Assembly: GCA_016839245.1 (NCBI GenBank)
Contig: JAEOUN010000108.1
Coordinates: 1-6,015 of the forward strand
Source of the DNA: Candidatus Thorarchaeota archaeon
GTDB taxonomy: Archaea; Asgardarchaeota; Thorarchaeia; Thorarchaeales; Thorarchaeaceae
Length of the DNA: 6,015 nucleotides
Direction of reading: 5' to 3'
Shown here: positions 1 through 5,764 of the stretch, piece after piece
How the letters are laid out: every line of letters begins with the position of its first letter
Numbering within the stretch: the stretch's first letter is position 1
Notes under the pieces: model-generated
What the model was told of the DNA's origin: nothing
The model's database searches: none
What the model saw: the letters and a program-made list of their open reading frames with translations, nothing else
Made by a program: the position numbers and the translations under genes

Positions 1-133
1 CAATCAATCCTATGACCGATAGAAGAAACCAGAATGACATCATACTACCTAGGAACTTCTTCTGTTATGAATCTACACATTCTACACAAGAGTCAAATCA
101 AAGAATACCTCTATCTCTCTCTACTATCTCAAT

Positions 134-138
134 AGGAG
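134..138 (+). promoter_or_regulatory. Shine-Dalgarno site deciding the mscL start
   Basis: AGGAG lies eight bases before the GTG at 147 and directly follows a pyrimidine-rich stretch (about 109-130). It is the best ribosome binding match upstream of the channel-like sequence, and so places the start at 147 rather than at the earlier ATG at 12. Confidence 0.65.
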
Positions 139-146
139 TGCTTTGT

Positions 147-512
147 GTGTCGAATGAAGAAATGTTAGAAGAACTAAGAGAGATTAGAAAACTATTAACA
201 CCTGCACCTAAGCCGCCTCCGCCCAAGGGATTTGTCAATGAATTCACTGATTTTATTTCTCAGTACAAGGTCCTAGGCCTTGCAGTGGCTTTCATCCTTG
301 GTATTTATATCGGAAAAGTTGTAGAGGCCCTAATTACTAGTTTCATTATGCCATTAATTCAACTCGCCATTCCTGGCATTGGTGGTGGAACAGAAGGAAC
401 TGCCTATATACTCGCAGCTGGACCGATTATTGACAGTGTGATAACCTTCATCGTTGTTGCTTTTGTAATTTTCATAATTGTGAAAATTGCAACACGACTT
501 GGAATCAAATAG
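147..512 (+). CDS. mscL: Large-conductance mechanosensitive channel MscL, compact archaeal type
   Basis: MscL forms a homopentameric pore in the cytoplasmic membrane that opens under high tension and releases solutes during hypo-osmotic shock. The 121-residue product has a charged N-terminal helix (about 3-17), a proline-rich linker (18-27, APKPPPP), the amphipathic start FVNEFTDFISQY (29-40), pore helix TM1 (about 42-72, with LGLAVAFILG and the IMP motif at 67-69), a short periplasmic loop (about 73-91) and TM2 (about 92-116). I chose the GTG at 147 because AGGAG at 134-138 precedes it at suitable spacing and the family's N-terminus fits there. The frame stays open back to 12, but those 45 residues do not resemble MscL. 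The usual Asp before IIMP is Ser65, and the C-terminal helical bundle is missing, since the chain ends five residues after TM2. Family assignment is firm; the start is likely. Confidence 0.9.
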   Translation: MSNEEMLEELREIRKLLTPAPKPPPPKGFVNEFTDFISQYKVLGLAVAFILGIYIGKVVEALITSFIMPLIQLAIPGIGGGTEGTAYILAAGPIIDSVITFIVVAFVIFIIVKIATRLGIK

Positions 513-529
513 AATATCAACTTCAATGT

Positions 530-551
530 AGGAGGGAGGGTTCTCCCTCCT
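530..551. terminator. Intergenic hairpin, likely shared terminator between convergent genes
   Basis: AGGAGGGAG (530-538) pairs perfectly with CTCCCTCCT (543-551) around a GGTT loop, giving a very stable 9-bp GC-rich stem. It lies 17 bases after the mscL stop and about 20 bases beyond the stop of the opposing small membrane-protein gene. On the plus strand ATTTTG follows, a weak T-run. A bidirectional terminator or RNA 3'-end stabiliser is the natural reading. Archaeal termination often needs only T-runs, so the mechanism is inferred. Confidence 0.55.
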
Positions 552-572
552 TGAATTTTGTCAGGTTGTAAA

Positions 573-800
573 TTATTTTACAGCTCCGATGATTAGAAGA
601 AGGACACCAAGTCCTATCAGGATGAGCATCAGCTCTGTGAAATCATAACCTGCTAATGTTAGAGTGTAACTTATCGAAGGAATATAATATCCGAGTGAGA
701 AGTACACTATATATGCATCTAGTCCGATCATCGGAAAGATGAGCGGTAGGATTCCGATTATAATTAATATTAGACCAAAGATAGCTAAACCCTTTCCCAT
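573..800 (-). CDS. Small two-helix membrane protein, unknown function
   Basis: I do not recognise this family. The 75-residue product is almost wholly hydrophobic. Helix one spans about 4-26 (LAIFGLILIIIGILPLIF) and helix two about 56-73 (ELMLILIGLGVLLLIIGAV). Between them is a tyrosine-rich segment (about 28-52, with YIVYFSLGYYIPSISY) that may sit in or on the membrane. It ends Val-Lys directly after helix two. The frame can be extended to a TTG at 836, but those codons coincide with a TATA-like stretch. The ATG at 800 has GGAG eight bases upstream, so I chose it. The gene converges on mscL and lies 95 bases downstream of the AlkZ-like gene on the same strand, probably with its own promoter. 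The low-complexity hydrophobic sequence gives little to classify. It looks like a real gene, but its function is open. Confidence 0.65.
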   Translation of the reverse strand: MGKGLAIFGLILIIIGILPLIFPMIGLDAYIVYFSLGYYIPSISYTLTLAGYDFTELMLILIGLGVLLLIIGAVK

Positions 801-820
801 TCTATCAACTCCAGGATGTA

Positions 821-836
821 GAAAAAATATATACAA
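821..836 (-). promoter_or_regulatory. TATA-like element upstream of the small membrane protein
   Basis: Read on the minus strand, this stretch is TTGTATATATTTTTTC, an AT-rich box A candidate centred near 829, which would put transcription start near 803. That leaves almost no leader before the ATG at 800, and the GGAG at 809-812 would then not be transcribed. A second AT-rich stretch near 843-850 could serve instead. The assignment is tentative. Confidence 0.35.
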
Positions 837-895
837 ATCTGCTTATTTGCGTTCCGTGTTCTCTAGGTACTACATTTCAATGATGACAAACAACC

Positions 896-2077
896 TCATC
901 CTTTGGAAATTGGGAGCAAGGCGAGATTCACAAAGTCCTCCAAGTTAGATCGTGCTTCATTGATTCTCTCTAATTGGGATTTGTTGACCTTTTCATACAG
1001 ACTAGTTACGACCTTCTTCTGGTCTTCATCATCATCTAGCTCCCATCTACCAATAGCTCTCCCATTTAGCCAGATAGAGGGTCGAACTTCTCCTGTAGCG
1101 CGTAATCCCCTACTTGGCATTTTCCGAGGGGCATCTGGATTTGAAGGCCAGTAATGTTGCCTATCAGCAGGGAATAGTTTTGGTTGTATATCTTGATTAA
1201 TGAAAGTTCCACGGTCAATAATTGCCTTCAGAAAATGATCTTCATAAGGTAAAAACCAGACCTGATCTTGAGATGTGATTTCGATACCTGAAGCAATTTC
1301 ATAATCTTCTCTTGACATGAATTTTTCACTATTTTCCAGATTAACTCGGACAATCTCATCTCCTATATTTTGTATTGCAGAAGCAATGGTTGTCTTTGTC
1401 TGTCTTAGCCACCAAGCAATATCTTCGACGGATACCGGTCCAAACCTCTCAATATGTCGTTTAATTAGCTCTGTGATTGCCTTGTTTTCATCGATAGGCT
1501 TGAACTTGTAATTCTTAAACCATCTCTCTATCAGGGCATATGATGTCAGATTACTTCGAGCATGTTTTGCTTGTGCTCTAATTACCTCTCCACGAGCCAT
1601 TAGCATAATGAGTGCTGACCGCATATATTCTCCAACCTCTGGAACAGCCTTCTTCAGTTCGCTTGTCTGGAGAGGTCCTTTGTCCAATACCTCCCTTACA
1701 CGATCGAGCATATCTTCAATTTCTAAATCGCTTAATCGGTCTACCTTCGTGTATTTATTTGTTCGAGTCGCATGAAAGAGTGATGGTCCTGTCGCGCTTA
1801 AGATGAGTGACAGATTGTCAAGATGCATGACATGCACCGTTGTTCGAAACGCCCGACTCCTTGCCAACTTGTTTCCATTGTTTAGTGATTCAAACATTCT
1901 TTGAGCGTCAAAATTCCCCAGTCTTGCCCAGATTGAAAAATAGGGTGTCCAGTAATCAGTGGAATGGAGTCCAAGATGAACTTTTGTTACTTCGTAAAAA
2001 TCTGATACTTTTTCTTCTAAGAGGTGTTGTTTCCTAAGCTGGTTCCAATGCAATTGTTCAGATGTCGGATTTACCAT
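896..2077 (-). CDS. HTH_42 winged-helix protein, AlkZ/YcaQ-like DNA glycosylase superfamily
   Basis: The 393-residue product matches the HTH_42 (AlkZ-like) superfamily, whose studied members are DNA glycosylases that remove alkylated or crosslinked bases. Supporting blocks in order are: N-terminal LHWNQLRKQHLL (9-20); LGLHSTDYWTPYFSIWARL (35-53), matching the family's LGLQAQDP...LWARL; RAFRTTVHVMHLDNL (75-89), matching the R-G-T-L-H block; winged-helix segments around 116-182 and 195-250; FLPYEDHFLKAIIDRG (275-290); and SIWLNGRAIGRWELD (334-348). Length is normal. The glycosylases' catalytic QxQ or QxD is here His38-Ser39-Thr40, followed by the conserved Asp41, so catalysis is uncertain. The ATG at 2077 has GAGG eight bases upstream (2086-2089). 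It lies 67 bases after an unknown membrane-protein gene on the same strand. Family is confident; glycosylase activity is not. Confidence 0.82.
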   Translation of the reverse strand: MVNPTSEQLHWNQLRKQHLLEEKVSDFYEVTKVHLGLHSTDYWTPYFSIWARLGNFDAQRMFESLNNGNKLARSRAFRTTVHVMHLDNLSLILSATGPSLFHATRTNKYTKVDRLSDLEIEDMLDRVREVLDKGPLQTSELKKAVPEVGEYMRSALIMLMARGEVIRAQAKHARSNLTSYALIERWFKNYKFKPIDENKAITELIKRHIERFGPVSVEDIAWWLRQTKTTIASAIQNIGDEIVRVNLENSEKFMSREDYEIASGIEITSQDQVWFLPYEDHFLKAIIDRGTFINQDIQPKLFPADRQHYWPSNPDAPRKMPSRGLRATGEVRPSIWLNGRAIGRWELDDDEDQKKVVTSLYEKVNKSQLERINEARSNLEDFVNLALLPISKG

Positions 2078-2085
2078 TGAGATTT

Positions 2086-2131
2086 CCTCAAAAGCTCTTA
2101 CGAGTCAATTCGCCAACAGAACTTTTTGAGG
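2086..2131 (-). promoter_or_regulatory. Inverted repeat covering the ribosome binding site of the AlkZ-like gene
   Basis: On the minus strand CCTCAAAA (2131-2124) is complementary to TTTTGAGG (2093-2086), a perfect 8-bp stem with a 30-base loop. The 3' arm contains GAGG, the Shine-Dalgarno site eight bases before the ATG at 2077. If the transcript starts upstream, as in read-through from the preceding gene, the hairpin would hide the ribosome binding site. It could instead be a DNA operator or chance. Confidence 0.4.
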
Positions 2132-2144
2132 TATGACCTTTTAA

Positions 2145-2675
2145 TTATTCGAATCCGGCTACTGTGATTTTGCCATGCTGCGTCTGTCCTCGAACTTCAA
2201 TAATTCTGGCTCCAAATCCGCCAATTAGACCACTTAAAAACCAGATGAGTTGAATATCTCGTGATACTCCAAAAGCAAATGGAGTCCATCCAATTTGAGT
2301 ACCTAATATCTGCCAGATAATCAAATCAGCTAGAATCGAAAGAGTTAGAAATATGAATCCTGCAAGCATTCCTTTGACGAGAGCACAAATTTGGAATCTG
2401 ATACTGCATCCTCCTCCGACCAAGTTCTTGTAAGTCATAGGAATTATAACAAGTGGCACTCCAATGATAATTGCAGACCAATAGTATATTGATCCCAGAT
2501 AGGTTCCCACAATAGTTCCAAGTAAGAGTAGAACAGAATATAATGGCACCCAGATTTTTAGAATCCATAGCCAACTCTTTAGTTCAGATATCAAGCTCAT
2601 GCTGACTTCACTTTGAAAACCACTTATCATGTATTGATTACTTCTTGGGTATGGACTCATTAGGCTGGAATCCAT
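2145..2675 (-). CDS. Four-helix integral membrane protein, unknown function
   Basis: I do not recognise this 176-residue protein. It has a polar N-terminus (1-35), then hydrophobic helices at about 38-60, 66-84, 98-122 and 142-160, and a short polar tail (RGQTQHGKITVAGFE). Other visible features are VGGGCSIRFQ (86-95) between helices two and three, an Asp inside helix three (Asp117) and a Gly-rich end to helix four (SGLIGGFGAR). No signal peptide or soluble domain is apparent. The start is uncertain. ATG 2675 is the longest and lacks a ribosome site. ATG 2600 (residue 26) has GTGA seven bases upstream and would remove only the polar leader. It is divergent from the six-helix membrane gene (44 bases apart) and leads toward the AlkZ-like gene, 67 bases downstream, so the two could be co-transcribed. 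Confidence 0.65.
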   Translation of the reverse strand: MDSSLMSPYPRSNQYMISGFQSEVSMSLISELKSWLWILKIWVPLYSVLLLLGTIVGTYLGSIYYWSAIIIGVPLVIIPMTYKNLVGGGCSIRFQICALVKGMLAGFIFLTLSILADLIIWQILGTQIGWTPFAFGVSRDIQLIWFLSGLIGGFGARIIEVRGQTQHGKITVAGFE

Positions 2676-2719
2676 GAAGCATTTATCATAAGAAACCTAT
2701 TTACTACAATAATTCTCGC
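2676..2719. promoter_or_regulatory. Compact 44-base divergent promoter region
   Basis: All signals for two divergent membrane-protein genes must fit here or inside the genes. On the plus strand ATTTATCATAAG (2681-2692) is a box A candidate about 30 bases before the GTG at 2720. No Shine-Dalgarno precedes that GTG, so its mRNA may be leaderless or nearly so. On the minus strand AGTAAATAGG (about 2704-2695) lies about 25 bases before the ATG at 2675, which also lacks a ribosome site. Placement is inferred from spacing alone. Confidence 0.4.
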
Positions 2720-3580
2720 GTGGAGGAGGAGCGTATATACCAGTTGTCAGATACTTATGATAGCATCCGCTGGGAACTTGATGCCTTAAAGACGGAATAT
2801 ACACAACAGTGGAGCCACTTTAGACATGCTATCGATAAATCATATCAAGCCTTCAACATCCACATGGTCATGATGGCACTCCTCTTCTCCGCGATCTCAC
2901 TGGCAAACGACCAAGACTCGAGTTCTGTGTCTTTACCTCTATTCATGGTCATTAGTGTTGTCGCCTTCGTATCAAGTATTGGTACTATCTCAACCTTGGT
3001 GACTCAGCGAACTGGTTATGTATGGCACCAGAAAGTTATTGATGTCTTGCGAGAACGAATATCGAAGAAAACCTCAGATATTCTCCAACCAGAGGTGGAT
3101 CTGTTTTATGATAGGAAGATATTCAGTCCTGGAACCGCATGGTTTGGAAGAGTGAATTTTGTCGTGTTAACAGGTAGTTCCGTGGTGGTTCTGTGTGCCT
3201 ATCTTCTATTCTCTGGATTATCTTCAACAGGAATAGGACTTGTAATTGATAGTTATACCTCCCTATTCCTCGCCCTTTTCACTTTTGCATTGAGTCTGCA
3301 GCTAATGTACTATTCAGTCATATCACAGTCACTGAATCGAGCACAGAAGCTTTACTGTCAGATGCGAAGATATGAACACCCTCCAACGGAAAGTCGTGAT
3401 TTCAAATACATTAGATTGTATTCCAAGTATCTACTTGTCTTTGAGGGAATCACAATTCTCTGTGTGGTACCACTTCTTTTCTTGTCATTTCTATCTATTG
3501 CGCTGCTTTGTGTGAATATCTTCATTCTCATGATGACAATTCTATGCCTGCGAAAGACAGGTCGAGAAATTGTATGTTGA
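2720..3580 (+). CDS. Six-helix membrane protein with cytoplasmic N-terminal helix, unknown function
   Basis: I do not recognise this 286-residue protein. It opens with a charged, probably helical segment (1-45), with YDSIRWELDALKTEYTQQW then FRHAIDKSYQAFN running into the membrane. Helices lie at about 46-63, 72-94, 145-166, 176-200, 237-258 and 258-278. A soluble stretch of about 50 residues (95-144, with WHQKVIDVLRERISKK and the acidic PEVDLFYDRK) separates the first pair, and a basic loop (201-236) precedes the last pair. So it is built as three hairpins, each followed by a cytoplasm-like charged stretch. The layout of aromatic-rich helix, FN, then a two-helix hairpin recalls SLATT-type effectors, but I cannot confirm homology. 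The GTG at 2720 is the first start after an upstream in-frame TGA (2675-2677), with no Shine-Dalgarno. It is divergent from the four-helix gene and converges on the reductase. Confidence 0.7.
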   Translation: MEEERIYQLSDTYDSIRWELDALKTEYTQQWSHFRHAIDKSYQAFNIHMVMMALLFSAISLANDQDSSSVSLPLFMVISVVAFVSSIGTISTLVTQRTGYVWHQKVIDVLRERISKKTSDILQPEVDLFYDRKIFSPGTAWFGRVNFVVLTGSSVVVLCAYLLFSGLSSTGIGLVIDSYTSLFLALFTFALSLQLMYYSVISQSLNRAQKLYCQMRRYEHPPTESRDFKYIRLYSKYLLVFEGITILCVVPLLFLSFLSIALLCVNIFILMMTILCLRKTGREIVC

Positions 3581-3613
3581 TTACCAAGACAGAAGTAGAT
3601 ACGATGAGTATAC

Positions 3614-4612
3614 TTACCGCATCTTGTCTTCATAATAGATGTTTGGAGCATAGGTTGGTGGCCATTGAGGGGTGTTATCTAAAATTCCTTCAATGTGTTC
3701 AAGAGTATCCTTCGATAGTTCCATTCCTGAGGCTGCAACGCTTTCAATTACGTGCTCCGGCTTGGTTGCTCCTATTATGGCTGCAGATATCTCTGGCCTT
3801 CTCAGAATCCAGGCAAGTGCCAATTGACTTGTTGTTATATCTAGACTTTTCGCTAACTCTCCCAGCTTCTTTACTTTACCAATATTTTCAGGAGTCAGTT
3901 CTCCCCTCATAATTTCAGAAGTGGCACCTCGACTTTTTTCTGGAATACCATCATTGTATTTTCCTGTCAGGAGACCCTGTGCAAGAGGACTCCATACAGT
4001 AAATCCCATTCCGTGAGTCTTTCCTACATGCAGTATCTCTACCTCAATATGCCTTGAGAACATGTTGTATCTTGGTTGCTCTACAATTGGTTTCTGAGCG
4101 CGGAATTCTTTCGCAACCGCGTTTACACGTTCGAGTTGAGCAGCAGTCCATGTTGAAGTTCCCCAGTAGAGAATCTTCCCTGATCTCACTAAGTCATCCA
4201 TTATATCAACGGTTTCTCTTACGGGTGTAGTGTAATCATAACGATGTAAGTAGTAGATGTCGATGTAATCCAAGTTCAAGCGATTTAGAGTACCTTCAAT
4301 CGCGCTAGAGATGTTCTTTCTACTATTTCCCCAATCATTGATGTCCTCGCTAGTTGGCCAGAAGACCTTGCTAGAAATAACAAGTTTCTTTCTATCTACC
4401 GTTTCTTCCCTCAGCCATTCACCAATTACCTCTTCTGCCTTGCCTCTTGCATAGATTTCAGCTGAGTCGATAAAGTTGATTCCATTATCTATAGCAGTGT
4501 TCATACAATCCTTTGCGATCCGATTTTCAACAGTTCCTCCATATGTCAACCAAGAACCCAATGAGATTTCACTTATCTTCAGACCGCTCTTTCCAACCTT
4601 ACGATACTTCAT
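3614..4612 (-). CDS. Aldo/keto reductase, voltage-gated K+ channel beta-subunit (AKR6) type
   Basis: This predicted soluble cytoplasmic TIM-barrel enzyme reduces aldehydes or ketones with NADPH. The 332-residue length is full for the family. The catalytic tetrad is visible: Asp49 (NFIDSAEIY), Tyr54, Lys82 (ISSKVFW) and His123 (YYLHRYD). Cofactor-binding blocks are YWGTSTW (149-155), WSPLAQGLLTGKY (207-219) and GATKPEHVIE (281-290). SAEIYARGKAEEVIG, SSKVFWP, NSRKNI, WGTSTW and KYNDGIPEKSRGA all resemble eukaryotic Kv-beta subunits and their bacterial relatives more than other reductases. Physiological substrate is unknown, and no K+ channel gene is in view. The start is firm: GGAGG seven bases before the ATG and a TATA box upstream. 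It converges on the six-helix membrane gene with a 33-base gap, and lies downstream of the ARPP-1-like gene on the same strand but has its own promoter. Confidence 0.92.
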   Translation of the reverse strand: MKYRKVGKSGLKISEISLGSWLTYGGTVENRIAKDCMNTAIDNGINFIDSAEIYARGKAEEVIGEWLREETVDRKKLVISSKVFWPTSEDINDWGNSRKNISSAIEGTLNRLNLDYIDIYYLHRYDYTTPVRETVDIMDDLVRSGKILYWGTSTWTAAQLERVNAVAKEFRAQKPIVEQPRYNMFSRHIEVEILHVGKTHGMGFTVWSPLAQGLLTGKYNDGIPEKSRGATSEIMRGELTPENIGKVKKLGELAKSLDITTSQLALAWILRRPEISAAIIGATKPEHVIESVAASGMELSKDTLEHIEGILDNTPQWPPTYAPNIYYEDKMR

Positions 4613-4619
4613 GTCAGAA

Positions 4620-4624
4620 CCTCC
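4620..4624 (-). promoter_or_regulatory. Strong Shine-Dalgarno site of the aldo/keto reductase
   Basis: GGAGG on the minus strand, extendable to GGAGGT, lies seven bases before the ATG at 4612. It is the best ribosome binding site in the window and fixes the reductase start. Confidence 0.75.
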
Positions 4625-4648
4625 AACAGTACCACAATAGAAAATTAA

Positions 4649-4660
4649 CTATAAAAAAGA
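4649..4660 (-). promoter_or_regulatory. TATA box of the aldo/keto reductase
   Basis: TCTTTTTTATAG on the minus strand is a good archaeal box A, centred near 4654. Transcription would start near 4628, giving a leader of about 15 bases that just includes the GGAGG site. Its position after the hairpin at 4684-4713 suggests the reductase is transcribed independently of the upstream ARPP-1-like gene. Confidence 0.6.
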
Positions 4661-4683
4661 TTACTTAGGACAAAGAAATGTAT

Positions 4684-4713
4684 GGTGAAGCAATTAATCT
4701 AGGATGCTTCACC
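4684..4713 (-). terminator. Hairpin terminator after the ARPP-1-like gene
   Basis: GGTGAAGCA and TGCTTCACC form a perfect 9-bp stem around a 12-base AT-rich loop. It begins about 20 bases after the stop codon of the ARPP-1-like gene (minus strand) and is followed by a T-rich stretch (ATTTCTTTG). Lying between that stop and the reductase promoter, it probably ends the upstream transcript. As a DNA dyad it could also bind a regulator. Confidence 0.5.
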
Positions 4714-4732
4714 CCTATTGTAATTCATACTA

Positions 4733-5719
4733 CTACGATAGCGAACAATATAGTGTGATGTTCCTTTTATCCTCGACATTCTTCTGAAGAATTGCTTCAC
4801 CTCTTAGATCGCCCAGACCGATGAGGACACTCTGAGTTTCTGCTTTGGCTATGACATCTTCATCCTTAATGTCCTTCATTTGAAGCAGTAATTGTACTGC
4901 TTTACTCCATGCGGCTTCTCTTTCAATGGATTTCTTATCCAGATTTGAGAATTCCATTAGCATTGACTCCAAAAATCCAGCTCGTTTCCTGAATGCCTGC
5001 TTATTTCTATAGAGTTCCATAGCAATGACTTTGCCCTCCGGACTTATCACAATGATACCACAGGTCTTCAACGGGAGTTGATTTCGAATTTCATTAGCAA
5101 GATCACTGACTGTTTCTTTGATTTTTGCTATTGCATCAGTGTATTTTGTTTGGTCTTCAATTCCTAGTTTTCTGCAATAGTCCTCTACCTTATCCCATAC
5201 CTCTCCCTGATCTACTACCGATTCGGCACAGTAATTCACGACATCGGTCATGATCGATTCATACTTCATTTCTTTTAGAGATGCTCTCAAGTCTGCACCG
5301 CCAGCTCCAATTGAGTGGAAAGATGCACCAGTTCTGAGGAAGTGTGGCTCATGTACACATTTGACAGGAATTCTCCGGTCTTCTTCAGGCTGAAGAATTA
5401 CACTTGCTACAACAATCCTATCTTGGCTTCCAATGCCAATGAGAACTTCTCCTTCTTCAATCAATATTGGTATGTTTCCAATATTCTTGGCAATCAGTGT
5501 GTTGACTTGATCTCCTCCTTCAGTTATGATGAGAGTTTCAGATTCAAAAGCCTCCGCTGCATTGATGTACTCCATCGTTTCATCAATGTCTGCGTTCATG
5601 ACTATTGGGACCAGCGAAAGCCCGCTGTGTGAGAGGGGTTCCAAGAGCTGATAGCTCCTGTCTTGGAGAATCTCGTCAGCGAGATATCTTACGTGGTACG
5701 CAGCATTTTCAGTTGACAT
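4733..5719 (-). CDS. ARPP-1-like domain protein (DUF6569-type), function unproven
   Basis: The 328-residue product resembles the ARPP-1 family, a poorly studied domain named, as I recall, for association with ADP-ribosylglycohydrolase and rhodanese-phosphatase proteins. Matching blocks are GLSLVPIV (33-40), LIAKNIGNIPILIEEGEVLIG (75-95, the family's N...P-V-L-hydrophobic-G-E-x-L-x-G), SQDR (98-101, usually QNR), ASVILQPEEDRRIPVKCVHE (105-124, ending in the IPV-C-V-E block) and a charged helical C-terminal half (145-320) with IIVISPEGKVIAMELY (222-237). There is no signal peptide or membrane helix, so it is likely cytoplasmic. No enzymatic activity is known to me. GGTGAT (5729-5724), complementary to the 16S tail, lies just before the ATG. 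It is divergent from an RHH regulator across 109 bases holding dyads, and is followed by a hairpin. Family call is fairly confident from pattern memory; role is unknown. Confidence 0.75.
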   Translation of the reverse strand: MSTENAAYHVRYLADEILQDRSYQLLEPLSHSGLSLVPIVMNADIDETMEYINAAEAFESETLIITEGGDQVNTLIAKNIGNIPILIEEGEVLIGIGSQDRIVVASVILQPEEDRRIPVKCVHEPHFLRTGASFHSIGAGGADLRASLKEMKYESIMTDVVNYCAESVVDQGEVWDKVEDYCRKLGIEDQTKYTDAIAKIKETVSDLANEIRNQLPLKTCGIIVISPEGKVIAMELYRNKQAFRKRAGFLESMLMEFSNLDKKSIEREAAWSKAVQLLLQMKDIKDEDVIAKAETQSVLIGLGDLRGEAILQKNVEDKRNITLYCSLS

Positions 5720-5732
5720 TTAATCACCATTT

Positions 5733-5745
5733 GTAATATTATTAC
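5733..5745. promoter_or_regulatory. Dyad GTAATA-T-TATTAC, candidate operator
   Basis: This is a perfect 6+6 inverted repeat around a single T, 13 bases upstream of the ARPP-1-like ATG. GTGATATT (5746-5753) directly after it partly repeats the left half, GTAATATT. Position near the likely transcription start suits repression of the minus-strand gene. AT-rich dyads this short can occur by chance. Confidence 0.35.
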
Positions 5746-5764
5746 GTGATATTGTATACATTAA

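Noticed and set aside
21..63. Inverted repeat AGAAGAA / TTCTTCT around 29 bases at the left edge.
   Set aside because: Seven bases of simple purine/pyrimidine sequence with a long loop is expected by chance in DNA of this composition.
12..146. An N-terminal extension of 45 residues on MscL, open in frame from an ATG at 12.
   Set aside because: The extension resembles no MscL sequence, has no ribosome site, and a clear AGGAG precedes the GTG at 147, where the family's N-terminus fits.
801..836. A 12-residue extension of the small membrane protein starting at TTG 836.
   Set aside because: Those codons coincide with a TATA-like element, and the ATG at 800 has a well-spaced GGAG.
903..2037. Plus-strand open frames of 64-83 codons inside 903-2037, antisense to the AlkZ-like gene.
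   Set aside because: They lie within a confidently recognised gene, show no domain pattern and have low-complexity sequence such as runs of serine from the opposite strand.
2326..2574. An 82-codon minus-strand frame overlapping the four-helix membrane gene.
   Set aside because: It is an alternative frame of a gene with a clear membrane-helix pattern, and its cysteine- and asparagine-rich product looks like a frame shadow.
3508..3912. A 134-codon plus-strand frame crossing the end of the six-helix gene and the end of the reductase.
   Set aside because: It overlaps two real genes, has no ribosome site or family pattern, and its sequence is antisense to the reductase C-terminus.
5315..5632. 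A 105-codon plus-strand frame antisense to the ARPP-1-like gene.
   Set aside because: The opposite strand carries the family blocks; this frame has no recognisable motif.
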